Part shown: positions 1 through 9,600 of the stretch, one piece after another | Layout of the letters: each line of letters begins with the position of its first letter | Numbering within the stretch: position 1 is the first letter of the stretch | IMG/VR virus record: IMGVR_UViG_3300040810_000470 | Span: 1-33,112 of that record | Reading direction: 5' to 3' (one strand) | DNA from: a virus | Length of the DNA: 33,112 nucleotides | Program-made: the position numbers and the translations under genes | Notes under the pieces: model-generated | Told to the model about the DNA's origin: nothing | Seen by the model: the letters and a program-made list of their open reading frames with translations, nothing else | Database searches by the model: none

Positions 1-36
1 TTCATTGAGTTCATCAAAATTTTTTGTCATTTTCAT
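1..36 (-). CDS. 16: Probable small terminase subunit gp16, N-terminus only
   Basis: Only 12 codons lie inside the window, reading MKMTKNFDELNE, and the gene runs off the left edge. The start is at 36, or at 30 if the second Met is used. It sits 7 bases after the gp15 stop codon, with a GAGAA purine stretch just upstream as a weak ribosome binding site. The name rests on synteny: in T4 and in T4-like cyanophages the gene after gp15 encodes the small terminase subunit, which recognises phage DNA and assists the large terminase gp17 in packaging. Twelve residues are too few to confirm the family, so this is inference from gene order. It is probably transcribed with gp15. Confidence 0.55.
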   Translation of the reverse strand, partial: MKMTKNFDELNE

Positions 37-43
37 TTCTCTA

Positions 44-1045
44 TCAATAACTTACACTGAAACCAAAATCGTCTCCATCTTGAATGAGTGCATCGTCCGC
101 ATTTGTAATGGACTTAATCGCTTCCCCTTTAACATGTTTGGTTGGAGTTGTCTTATCTTGCCCTCTTTTAACCTTGATACTATCAGTGAGAACATCAAGC
201 ACATACAATTCCTCACCATCCAGTTCAATGTATGTATTTTCTGTAATTGTGGAAGGATCTGCAACCTTGAATAAAACATCGCCAACTTCAATGTCTTGTT
301 CAAGAGTTGTGAGAACTGTTCCTGTGTAATTCTTAATTGCTCTTGGTTCAACAGCATATGTGAGATCTCTTTGTGGAGTTCCTGTTCCAGTAGATCCAGC
401 AACATATCCAATAGATACCTTTTTGACAATATCGGAATTTGCAGAAGAAACAGGACCAAACAAATAAGTCTTTGCACTAAATCTTAAAGTGTAGACAAGT
501 GCTCTCCGTGTAGAAAAATCTCCCTCATAATCATCGTTCATACTAATGCTTTCAAGAGTAACGGGAATATCTCTTTTTTCGCCAATAGATTCTACCAAAT
601 TGACCGACATCGTATATGCGGGTTGAAAATATGGTAAAATTTGCTCAATGATTTGAAGCATATCATCATTTAACTTGGTCATAATAGCCAATTCAAACTC
701 CATATTATATGGAACTGGCATATATGCAGTTTGAATTGAAGTCTTATCAGATGTAAGTGCTTTTTTAAACTTTTGAGTTTGCGTTACTTTTCTTGACGGA
801 TCATATGTAAGACCAATAAACTCAAATGACATTCTTGGTAAAGAAAGAGAAACTGATTTATTCAGTTCTGGTTGTTGAGTAATTCTTGCCAAGAATTTTT
901 GCGTAGGGCCATATGCCAAAGGAACTCTAAACTGGTTATTTACATTTCCAGAAGAATCTTCCTGTTTAATTTCTATATCATTAAACAGAGAACCGAATGA
1001 TATAATGGTTCTTCTAAAAATTTCGTTATAAAAATATTCAAACAT
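44..1045 (-). CDS. 15: Tail sheath stabiliser / tail completion protein gp15
   Basis: Homologue of T4 gp15, which caps the tail tube and sheath and joins the tail to the neck. The N-terminus MFEYFYNEIFRR matches my memory of T4 gp15 (MFGYFYNSSFRR). Around residues 130-145 the string QIIEQILPYFQPAY is nearly identical to the T4 one. At 333 aa it is longer than T4 gp15 (272 aa). The extra length is a C-terminal region (about residues 245-333) with a DGEELYVLDVL...VKRG module that also occurs in other virion proteins of this window. The start at 1045 is preceded by a late-promoter box at 1070-1077, and the start of gp16 lies 7 bases after its stop. The family call is secure; the role of the extension is unknown. 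Confidence 0.95.
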   Translation of the reverse strand: MFEYFYNEIFRRTIISFGSLFNDIEIKQEDSSGNVNNQFRVPLAYGPTQKFLARITQQPELNKSVSLSLPRMSFEFIGLTYDPSRKVTQTQKFKKALTSDKTSIQTAYMPVPYNMEFELAIMTKLNDDMLQIIEQILPYFQPAYTMSVNLVESIGEKRDIPVTLESISMNDDYEGDFSTRRALVYTLRFSAKTYLFGPVSSANSDIVKKVSIGYVAGSTGTGTPQRDLTYAVEPRAIKNYTGTVLTTLEQDIEVGDVLFKVADPSTITENTYIELDGEELYVLDVLTDSIKVKRGQDKTTPTKHVKGEAIKSITNADDALIQDGDDFGFSVSY

Positions 1046-1069
1046 TGGATCGGTTCTTTGTTTAACTAT

Positions 1070-1077
1070 TATTTATG
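1070..1077 (-). promoter_or_regulatory. Late promoter of gp15
   Basis: On the minus strand this reads CATAAATA, a full match to the NATAAATA late-promoter motif described for cyanophages (TATAAATA in T4). It lies in the gap between gp14 and gp15, 25 bases before the gp15 start codon. Late promoters of this kind are used by the phage sigma factor gp55 with host RNA polymerase. Confidence 0.8.
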
Positions 1078-1080
1078 GGC

Positions 1081-2496
1081 TCAGGGCATACCGAATGGAT
1101 TTCTCTCACTGAAGTCAATAATACTATCTGATTCACTCTCTATTTCTTCATTTGATGTGAATCCTGTTTCTGGATAAGACGCGGAAGAAAGTTTGTAACT
1201 TGCTGAAGAAGCAGAACCAACAATTTGCTCCCCAACAACAAAGTCTCCATCTGCTCGGTAGATTTCTAGCGATCCTCCATCGGCAACCCAATTGAGAACT
1301 CTTGCTGTAGAACCAGAAATAGAACCAGTAACAATTTCGTTCTTCTGGAAAGTTCCAACTCCAGTTTGATTTGGTGCTGCAATTGTAATAGTTGGTGGTT
1401 CAGTGTATCCCAGACCAGCATTGGTGAGATAAATTGCACTAATTGTTCCAGCAGCACTAACAACAACTGTTGCAGCTGCAGAAACTGTTGAAATTCCACT
1501 GAATGTTACAAGTGGTGCAGTTGCTGTCGTATAACCAGAACCTCCACCAGTAATAGTGACAATTCCAAGAACACCATTGCCAATGGACGCAGTTGCAGCA
1601 GCTCCAACACCATCACCGATAAACCTAACTGAAGGAGCAACTGTGTAACCAGAACCTGGATTTGTAAGAAGAACTCTTTGAATAGATTCTGCAACCGGAT
1701 TTGCGTTGAGTTCGCAGGCAACAATTCCAGAAATTCTCTCCGCAGTTGCTATTCCAGTTACACCTGGAGATGATGAGATTGCGACTCTTGGATTGTAAGT
1801 ATATCCACCGCCACGGTTTGTGACACTAATTTGTCTAATGCCACCATCAGAAATATATCCTACAGTTGCTAATGCAGTTGTTCCAACCCCAACAAGAGTT
1901 AGGAGTGTTGTCATTGCATCACCACCTAGGAGTTCCGAATCAGAAGCACCTAGAGTTCCCGCAATAGAATCATCAATTTCAGCAACATCGGTATCGATAA
2001 CTTCGTTTTCGTATCTGAAGAGTTCACACTTCAGTGTATATACGTATCCTTTCTGTAACTGATAGAATGGTTTTTCGTGCTCTACAAATTTAATTTCAAA
2101 TAATCTATCTCCAAGTGGGAAATAAATCAAATCCCCTTCTTTAGGTCTATTGCTTATTTTGATATTATCCTTTCCTTCCATCAAGGGAGTTAAATAAGTC
2201 TCAAATCTTTCTTTTGAAATTGTAAGAGTTATTTCTTGAGTTGATTGAATTCCAAATTTAGATAAAATTGTTGTTTGATCACCATATCCCTCAAAGTTTT
2301 CTACATATGCTTCAATTGGATGGGCCTCATCAAACTCAGATTCAATAACTTCTCTAATAACAGTTTTTTCTGTAATAAATTTTCTGGGCATGTAATGAAC
2401 TTCAACTCCGTACATACGAAGTTGCTCATTAATTAAGTCCTGAATCAGATTCTGTTCTGATGGAGCACCTTGAAGAAAGAAAGGATTTAATGCCAT
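1081..2496 (-). CDS. 14: Neck protein gp14 with an added repeat-rich C-terminal region
   Basis: Homologue of T4 gp14, which with gp13 forms the neck between head and tail. Residues 1-170 carry the family signature: LINEQLRMYGVEVHYMPR near residue 20, then YVENFEGYG, SKFGIQ, and GDLIYFPLGDRLFEIKFVE near residue 140. T4 gp14 is 256 aa and this protein is 471 aa. The excess begins at about residue 190. It contains four copies of a GxGYTxxPxVxI repeat (codons near 1795, 1640, 1530 and 1405), then a TGSISGSTARV / VGEQIVGSASSASY segment. These modules also occur in other structural proteins here. The start is 4 bases after the gp13 stop, without a clear Shine-Dalgarno, so translation is probably coupled to gp13. 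Confidence 0.93.
   Translation of the reverse strand: MALNPFFLQGAPSEQNLIQDLINEQLRMYGVEVHYMPRKFITEKTVIREVIESEFDEAHPIEAYVENFEGYGDQTTILSKFGIQSTQEITLTISKERFETYLTPLMEGKDNIKISNRPKEGDLIYFPLGDRLFEIKFVEHEKPFYQLQKGYVYTLKCELFRYENEVIDTDVAEIDDSIAGTLGASDSELLGGDAMTTLLTLVGVGTTALATVGYISDGGIRQISVTNRGGGYTYNPRVAISSSPGVTGIATAERISGIVACELNANPVAESIQRVLLTNPGSGYTVAPSVRFIGDGVGAAATASIGNGVLGIVTITGGGSGYTTATAPLVTFSGISTVSAAATVVVSAAGTISAIYLTNAGLGYTEPPTITIAAPNQTGVGTFQKNEIVTGSISGSTARVLNWVADGGSLEIYRADGDFVVGEQIVGSASSASYKLSSASYPETGFTSNEEIESESDSIIDFSERNPFGMP
1360..1825 (-). repeat. Four GSGYT-type repeats inside gp14
   Basis: The encoded peptide carries GGGYTYNPRVAI, GSGYTVAPSVRF, GSGYTTATAPLVTF and GLGYTEPPTITI at irregular intervals of about 110-155 bases. 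Between copies lie A/V/T-rich strands such as AAATVVVSAAGTISAIYL. The pattern resembles a beta-solenoid or stacked beta-hairpins. The boundaries are approximate. Confidence 0.8.
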
Positions 2497-2500
2497 AATA

Positions 2501-3355
2501 TCAACCGATCATGTCAAATGGAGGAAGTTCATATGTATTTGACATCTTCTCCATTATTTTTTCTAAGTCTTTTTCTGCATCATCATACATTTGTCTACCA
2601 TTCAATTCAACACCACCTGGAAGTTTAACTCCAGTAAACTTCATCATATTCATTCCCCATTGCCTCTTAATTAAAGCAGTGAGATATGGTTTGATGAATG
2701 AATCATTCCAAACTCTTGCATAATCATTTGGATCTAATGTTGAATGACATTGGATAATGAGATAATCGTCGGCATTAACAGAACCCCAATCAAGATCCAA
2801 ATATAATCGGTCTTGTCGCTTATTAAATCGTATTTGTTTATCAGTTGTCAATAAGAAATTGATATCTTCCAAATATGTCTTTGTCATTGCATAGGTCAAC
2901 ATCTCAGTTGCTCCCCAGTAGTAGATATCATTGAGGAACATTTGATATCTAACACTGAACATATTGTTCGTTACTGTATTTGTCCCATCAAAATGAAACA
3001 ACTTAGTAACACCAATTATATTTGGTGGAACTTGTAAATAATTGCTATTTTCTTCAAAGGTAAAGGTGGTGGCAGAACTATCTCCTGCGATTGTTACTGA
3101 TGCTGTAGTGGTTGCGATACCTACTGCAGTATTACTTCCACCTCTAGTTCTTCCCCTATCAATATCACTTTGAGTAATTTTATACTTATAATATGTTTCG
3201 TAAACCCCATCAAAATGTCTTTCTTGGAAAAACTGAATGGCGTCATCTACCAAATCATCAATTTGCTCATCGGCTACATTGATTTCGAGAACAGGATATC
3301 CAAGTTGTCTTTTGCAGTAGTCTATTAGCTCCTGCCTAGTAGATGGTTGTGCCAT
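2501..3355 (-). CDS. 13: Neck protein gp13
   Basis: Homologue of T4 gp13, the neck protein that closes the head after packaging and provides the tail attachment site. The N-terminal region reads ELIDYCKRQLGYPVLEINV, then QFFQERHFDGVYE, matching the T4 pattern (LGAPIINVELT..., YGEYHFDGI). Near the C-terminus, KLPGGVELNGRQMYDDAEKD and the ending LPPFDMIG match T4 (LPGGVTVDGQRLIEEA, PPFGILVG). At 284 aa it is close to T4 gp13 (309 aa). A Thr/Ala-rich insert around residues 75-95 is phage-specific. GGAG lies 10 bases before the start codon, and a late-promoter box overlaps the stop codon of the upstream gene. gp14 follows after 4 bases. Confidence 0.95.
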   Translation of the reverse strand: MAQPSTRQELIDYCKRQLGYPVLEINVADEQIDDLVDDAIQFFQERHFDGVYETYYKYKITQSDIDRGRTRGGSNTAVGIATTTASVTIAGDSSATTFTFEENSNYLQVPPNIIGVTKLFHFDGTNTVTNNMFSVRYQMFLNDIYYWGATEMLTYAMTKTYLEDINFLLTTDKQIRFNKRQDRLYLDLDWGSVNADDYLIIQCHSTLDPNDYARVWNDSFIKPYLTALIKRQWGMNMMKFTGVKLPGGVELNGRQMYDDAEKDLEKIMEKMSNTYELPPFDMIG

Positions 3356-3378
3356 TTACACATTTCTCCTTATACTGA

Positions 3379-3386
3379 TATTTAGT
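3379..3386 (-). promoter_or_regulatory. Late promoter of gp13, overlapping the upstream stop codon
   Basis: Minus strand reads ACTAAATA, which matches the cyanophage late motif except for C at position 2. It is 24 bases before the gp13 start. The TAA stop codon of the 76-aa gene (3382-3384) is embedded in the box. Confidence 0.65.
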
Positions 3387-3612
3387 CTTGTTTTCTTGCC
3401 AGGTCTAGCAAAAGAGACTTAATTTCATTCAAATCATTTTTAATATCATTGACATCAGTTTCAAGTTGTTCAACTCGTTCTGCTTTTGAAGCATTTTTCT
3501 TCCTTGCCTTCATATATTCATCATACTCAGACTTGCTAGTATTGAGTATTGCATTAGTCCGAGGATCCCTGACTAAACTCAGGTGATCCTTTACTTTTAC
3601 ATATTCTTTCAT
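3382..3612 (-). CDS. Small coiled-coil protein, unknown function (76 aa)
   Basis: A 76-residue charged protein. Residues 1-35 include KDHLSLVRDPRTNAILNTSKSEYDEYM. The C-terminal half, about residues 40-76, has a heptad-like pattern (RVEQLETDVNDIKNDLNEIK then LLLDLARKQD) that should form a coiled coil. The start is only 2 bases after the stop of the 2498-aa gene (TAATTATG), so translation is probably coupled. I believe similar small genes sit before gp13 in other T4-like cyanophages, but I know of no function. A virion-assembly role, for example oligomerisation with the adjacent structural protein, is possible from position only. Confidence 0.85.
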   Translation of the reverse strand: MKEYVKVKDHLSLVRDPRTNAILNTSKSEYDEYMKARKKNASKAERVEQLETDVNDIKNDLNEIKSLLLDLARKQD

Positions 3613-3614
3613 AA

Positions 3615-6600
3615 TTATGCGAGAGCGATAACTCTAAGATCTCTAAGAGAAGGTGGATATGATTGACTTGTAGAAGTCATCACAATTTTGATTCTGAAGT
3701 ACTTGAATGTTGGAAGTTCATCTCGCGTGAAAGTGAAGTCTTGGAAAGAATCATCGCCTCCATTTTGAATTAATTCAACATATTTGTCGGGTCTTCCATT
3801 TGAATCCTGGACATTGATAATTTGCCCTCTATTATTCAGATTATTATAACCTGGGAATGGAATGAAGATAGGATCAAATCCAACATCATTTCCAATTGAG
3901 TAAAATGCTCTTATATCAGTATAAGGATTTTGATGAGCAGAAGTAATAATTTTGATGGAAGTTGCAGAATTTTCAAGACTCATTTCTTTAGAAATATATT
4001 GGAATGCTGTAGGATCTTCATTGATATTAGATATTCTTGGATCGAGAGCAAAGTCCTCAATAACATTATTAACTCTGTTGGATGTTAAAATTGCACTAAC
4101 TCTTTGAGCATCAATTACTGGAGATAATCTCGTATCAATTGTTGACATCTGAATACTCATATTCAAGGATTTATTTCCTGGAAGAGTTGCTAATAAATTT
4201 GCTGAATTTATATTTGATGCAATGAGTCTTGGAGAAGTCAAATAGTTTGGTGTATTGACGGTAACAGACTCAAATCCATTATCTAAGAATGGTATTTCAT
4301 TTCCACTTAGGCTCTTTCCGGTCACTGTTCTAATTGTTGTATTGAGGTTTGTTCCCTCTGGAGTAACGTTTTGAACAATCGGAGTAATAATCTCATAGGG
4401 CATATTTTGAGTTGCCCTAATGCCATCTCCTCCTGATGATTTGTTTTCATTGATAAAGAGTTTGGGGTGCCCAGATGAAGCAGTTCTGTCAGTTCCATTC
4501 GCGGACATATCAATTTTAATATTATAATGATCGAATCCAATAGAATTTAATACTGTAGAATCTGCAAGGTCATGTGACTTGTTAATCCTTCTCAAAGATA
4601 CTCCATTCAACTCATACTTATGAACTGGTGTTCCGACTGGATAATCTTTAGGATCATTTCCTCTCGTAATTGTCCCTCCAAGAGAACCGGAAGTAGCCGT
4701 CGTAAATCCAATAATTTCATCACCAATAAGAATGTAACCGGGATTAGTAGTCCCAACACCAACATTTTCAAAGGTAAAGAATCCACCAGCAACATCTACA
4801 GCAAGTGGGCCAGTAGAATCTGACGTATATGCCGATGTTAATTTAGTTGGTTTTGTATCTGGGTATACTCCGGAAATATTAACTGTATTATCAGTTGAAT
4901 ACATTCCATGATTTTTATGATTTACTTTAATATGAAGTCCATCACTGTCAACATTTATTTCTGTTGGTCTTATCCAAGGACCAATGTCACCAATGCTAGA
5001 ATAATTAAGAGTAGTTGTAACACCCGAATTATTAATAAATTGAATTGTGTTACCAATACCTGTCAGGAAATCTCCTTGAACATTATCAAGAATTAATTCA
5101 CTACTACTTCCAATAGATGTTACAGAAAGTCTAGCACCTGAACCAAGATTGTTCGTTCCAATGGTAGTGATTCCTAAAACATCACCAACTTGATATCCCG
5201 AACCTCCACCAGTGATAGTAGCAAATCCAATTGTACCATCATTTGAGACTTGAATATTTGCAGTAGCATTTCTACCATTACCCGTTACTGTTGTAAGAGC
5301 AATACCACTGAAAGTAAACGGTCCAGTGTAACCAATTCCTGCATTGATTACATTCATAGTTCCAACGGCTGTTCCCGCAGTTCCTACAAAATTAGCTGTA
5401 GCATTTGATCCAATTTGAACAATTGTATTTCCAATAGTTAAGTCGGGATCATTAAATGATGTAGAAAGACCAACTCTAATCTTCTTAGAATTCATAGAGA
5501 GTGCATTTCCAAGAAGATTAGGAATCTGTCCATTGCCTTCTTTGAGTTGTGGATTATAGAATTCTACAGATCCATTTTCAACAAAGTCTGCTCTATAAAG
5601 AGTAAACTTAAGATCTTCCCACTGACTTGGTTCCCAAGTAGATGCATTCTGTGACTTGAACAATGAACCCATGTATGGTTGGTTAGAGATGAATGTATCG
5701 CTAATGAGATCATTCTCTCCAACTCTTGAGATGTATACACTGTACTTTGTGGAATTTGAAGCAACACAAATTGCATAATCAGTTCCTCTCCCTTCAAGAT
5801 AAACTGGGGCTTTAAATTCAAATGTAGTCGGGATAGATCCATCAGAGGAGAGATTGACTTGATCTGGGTCTAACGTCACCTCGGAAAAGGGAAGAATCTT
5901 CTGAGTTGGTAAACCATTATTCATGGTTCTAATCTGAAGAGTTACGGGAACATCAGCATCGTCTTTAGATCTAAAGAAAATATCACACTTAGTGAGATAA
6001 ATTCCAGTATCATCATCAACTAAGAACGATTGTGCTAAAGGATCATACCAGTAATGAACTCTTTGATTAACTGTGGTTGAACTTACCACACGACTATTAA
6101 CTAACTGAGATCCAGTTGTTCTAGCAACAGCTTGTTCTTCAAATTCTAATTTATTCTGAACTCTAGCATTTCTAACAGAAACAATGTTTTCTTGAACTGT
6201 TTCGATAGTTCCACTTGAAATATAACCCTCTTCTGCAATAGTTGTTGCAGTTTCTTGATTATTTGTGATACTGTTTACAAATGTGAGAACTCTGGTTCCT
6301 GCTTCAAATCTTGGATTTGTATTAACATTTGGATCTGGAATAAAGAAACTTCCTTCAAGATGAGAAGAAATATCAGATACTAACTTTACATCAGTAATTG
6401 TTGCTTGAGCACCACTAGTTTTTCCTACTAAAGTCATATTTCTTTCAACATAACCAAAAAAGTCGCCTTGTGGTTGATTTGCGAGAGAAAATGTATCTAC
6501 ATTAAGAATTGTTGATGTTGAAGAATATGCTTCAGACATTGGTTGCGAATTATATGGATTCCTAGCATATACTCTATCAGGAGAATCATATTGTCCCTCT

Positions 6601-9600
6601 TTGTGATTTGCCTGAGCAACTCTGAATGAAATCTTTGGAGAATTATTATTAGATGGTCCAGTTCCTGCATTAACCATCGATCCAACGACAGTTTCCCCAA
6701 CTTCAAATGTTCCAGAAGTCATAGAAATTTCAAGTAACTTAGGAACACAAAACTTACTTACATTAGCATTATCAAAAAATGCATAAAGTCTTGTAAGTGG
6801 TTTAAGTTTTTTCGCAACAAACTGGACATTTCTAGATCTCATATAAGGAACAACGTTCCTGTTTACAACTCTATCCCCAACAGAAGTTCTATCAAACTGT
6901 TCAGTAACAATAGTTCTAGAACCAGTTCTATTCATTACTCCAGTGTCTCTTACCTCACGAATAGTGTCTTCAACAACATCAGCATTAACTTGTCTCGTCC
7001 AAGTTCTATAGATATTGCGATTTCCAGGGCCCTGAATACTAACGCTAGATGGTGGATTGATTGTTCTGTTTCTTGTAGTCTCAACTACGTCTACACCAGT
7101 CCAATTAGTCTCCCAAGCATTCCAAATAGTAGGGGCAAATCCAGTCTGAGGATCAACTCCCTGCTCTTCAACTGCTCTTGCCATGACGCTCTCATAGTCG
7201 CCTTCAGTATCAATAATTTTTGCTTCAAGTCTTACAGTATCAACCCAAGTGTCAGATGCTGGAGTAAGTTCAAGAGATCCTTGCCAAAAACTTACTAAGA
7301 AGGGAGTAACACTTTCAGTTCTTGTGGCAAAAGATTGTTTAAGCCATTCAACGTCAGCATAATCAAGAGTAATGATATCGTTAGACTTTCTGATGTTGAC
7401 ACCTTCGGGTTGATTAACTGATAAATCAGCGGCCGCATTTACATTTACTACTGGTCCTTGAATTAAATCAATGGAATTTGTATAGTGTTGTGGTCTTAGA
7501 ACTTTAAATCCAGAATCTAAACTATTCTTAAATGGTGCCGATGTTTCTTGAGCATTTAATGAAGTAAAGTTATCAACAAAGAAACCTGATTTAAATCTAT
7601 TGAGACCATCACTATCAGGAATGAAGAAGTTGGCAGTATTAGTTTCAAGTAAAGAAAGTGCGGTATAGTACTCTAAACTTCTAATTCTATCTTCCAGTTT
7701 TTTGATATCACGCATCTGATATCTCTTGTGCTGGAGAAAATCTAGTTTTATTTGAGATGTATCATACAGATATGGGGGAAGAGTTGCTGTTGCTACTTCA
7801 ATAGCATCATCAACAGCAAGAGGTCTTTCTAATTTTTCAGAAGGAACTCCATATTGTACTTGGAATTTTCCTCCTTGAGTTAAGAAAATTCTATCAATTC
7901 TTGGCAGATAGTATGAGAATGATACATCAAAAGAATCATCGGAAGAAAGAACGCTAGACGAATTTCCTGCTTGATTGAACGTTCTTCCATAGAATTCAAA
8001 CGGTGATCTTTCACCTTCAGATACTGTATAGGTAGAAGTTTTTGGTCGGATATCGATGATGTCCGTATTTCTACGATTATCAATAGATCTTACATCCTTA
8101 ACATAATCAAAATCTGAGTATGAATTCGTAGTAATGATGTCTCCAGTATCAGATGCTTCAAAATAACCATTAGTGAAATAAACTTTTAACTGTCTAGTTG
8201 GGGCATTGATTTCATTCTTTCTAATAATAGATGAATTCCCATAAAATGAACCTCTTTGTCCAGTGCTAAATTTAAAATCTTTAGATCTATTGAAACTTGG
8301 TTCTGTTACAACAGAAACTGTTGCGTCAATATTAGTTTCTGTAAATACTACAGTTTCACCTTCGATCAATGCATTAGTATTTTTGGGAATATATGAAATC
8401 TTAGTATCTGATATTTTTTCCGCAACTACACATACTGCACCACTAGTTACTCCTTTGAATCTTTCTCCTACTATTAGGTCACTAGTTTTTCCTTCTGGTC
8501 CAGAAAGAGATGCCAAAATTACAGTTGGAGCGGAGGCCTCAGAAGTATCTGCAGATTCATAAATTGCATGAATATTGATAACATCACTAGTATTCAAAGA
8601 AATTCTGTTATCCTGAACTCTTGTTCCATATGCATAATTGCCATATACCAGACCATCATTTAGAGTTGTTGCCCCAACACCAGATTGTATCAGATTTGAT
8701 TTATTAATTATGACTGAGTTAACTCTATTTTTTCTCTTTTTCTTAGCAACTGGTTTAATTTTTTTAACGGTGTAAATTAACTGTGCCCCAGTATCATCTG
8801 TGCCAAGATTATAAATTTGAAGTTCTTTTGCACCATTACCAAATCCAAATTTATCTGCAGTTAAAACCTCAGTAGATCCATCAGATCTAATTAAAGAATA
8901 TCTTTCCTCATCAAATGGTAAGAAAGTTTCATTTGTACCTGCATTTACTACAGTAGAAAGTTGATTATCTACAATGTTAACAGTTTCATACTTTCTAAGA
9001 GTAATAGAAGAATCATTTAAAGATACTGATTCTATGTTTTCTTTTGGGAGAGCTGTAAATAGAGTACTATCACTAGATGCTGATAACTTAGTACCAAGAA
9101 GTTTGAGATCGGTGACTTCAATTCTACTTCCAGTTTCTGGAAGTCTTCCTTGACAAATACCAGAAACAGTTGTAACTCCTGCTACAACAATGTTCGCATC
9201 ATTAACAGTTTTAACCTGGGCAAATACTGGATCCGTAAAACTTTGTGCTACATCTGTAGTAGTGTAACTAATAAGATCTCCAACACTAATCAGACTTGGG
9301 AAGAGTGGATTTGCGGAAATAATAGTACTTTCTCCAGATGCATTGACTGTAGAAATAGTAGCGATTCCGATTGTAGATTCTGTTAATGGAATAGTATCAG
9401 CTGCAAAAGTAGTTCCTACACCAACTTTTCCATAAACAGATTGAATGTCCGAAATGCCATATGCAGTTATTGCAGTCGCAACCCTACCATTATCAATACC
9501 ATCAAATTCAAATCCTTCAAACCTAATAAACTCTCCAGAAGTTTCATAAAGTTCAATAACATTATTATCACTAATGCTATTTTTAAGGAAACCTGTTGCT

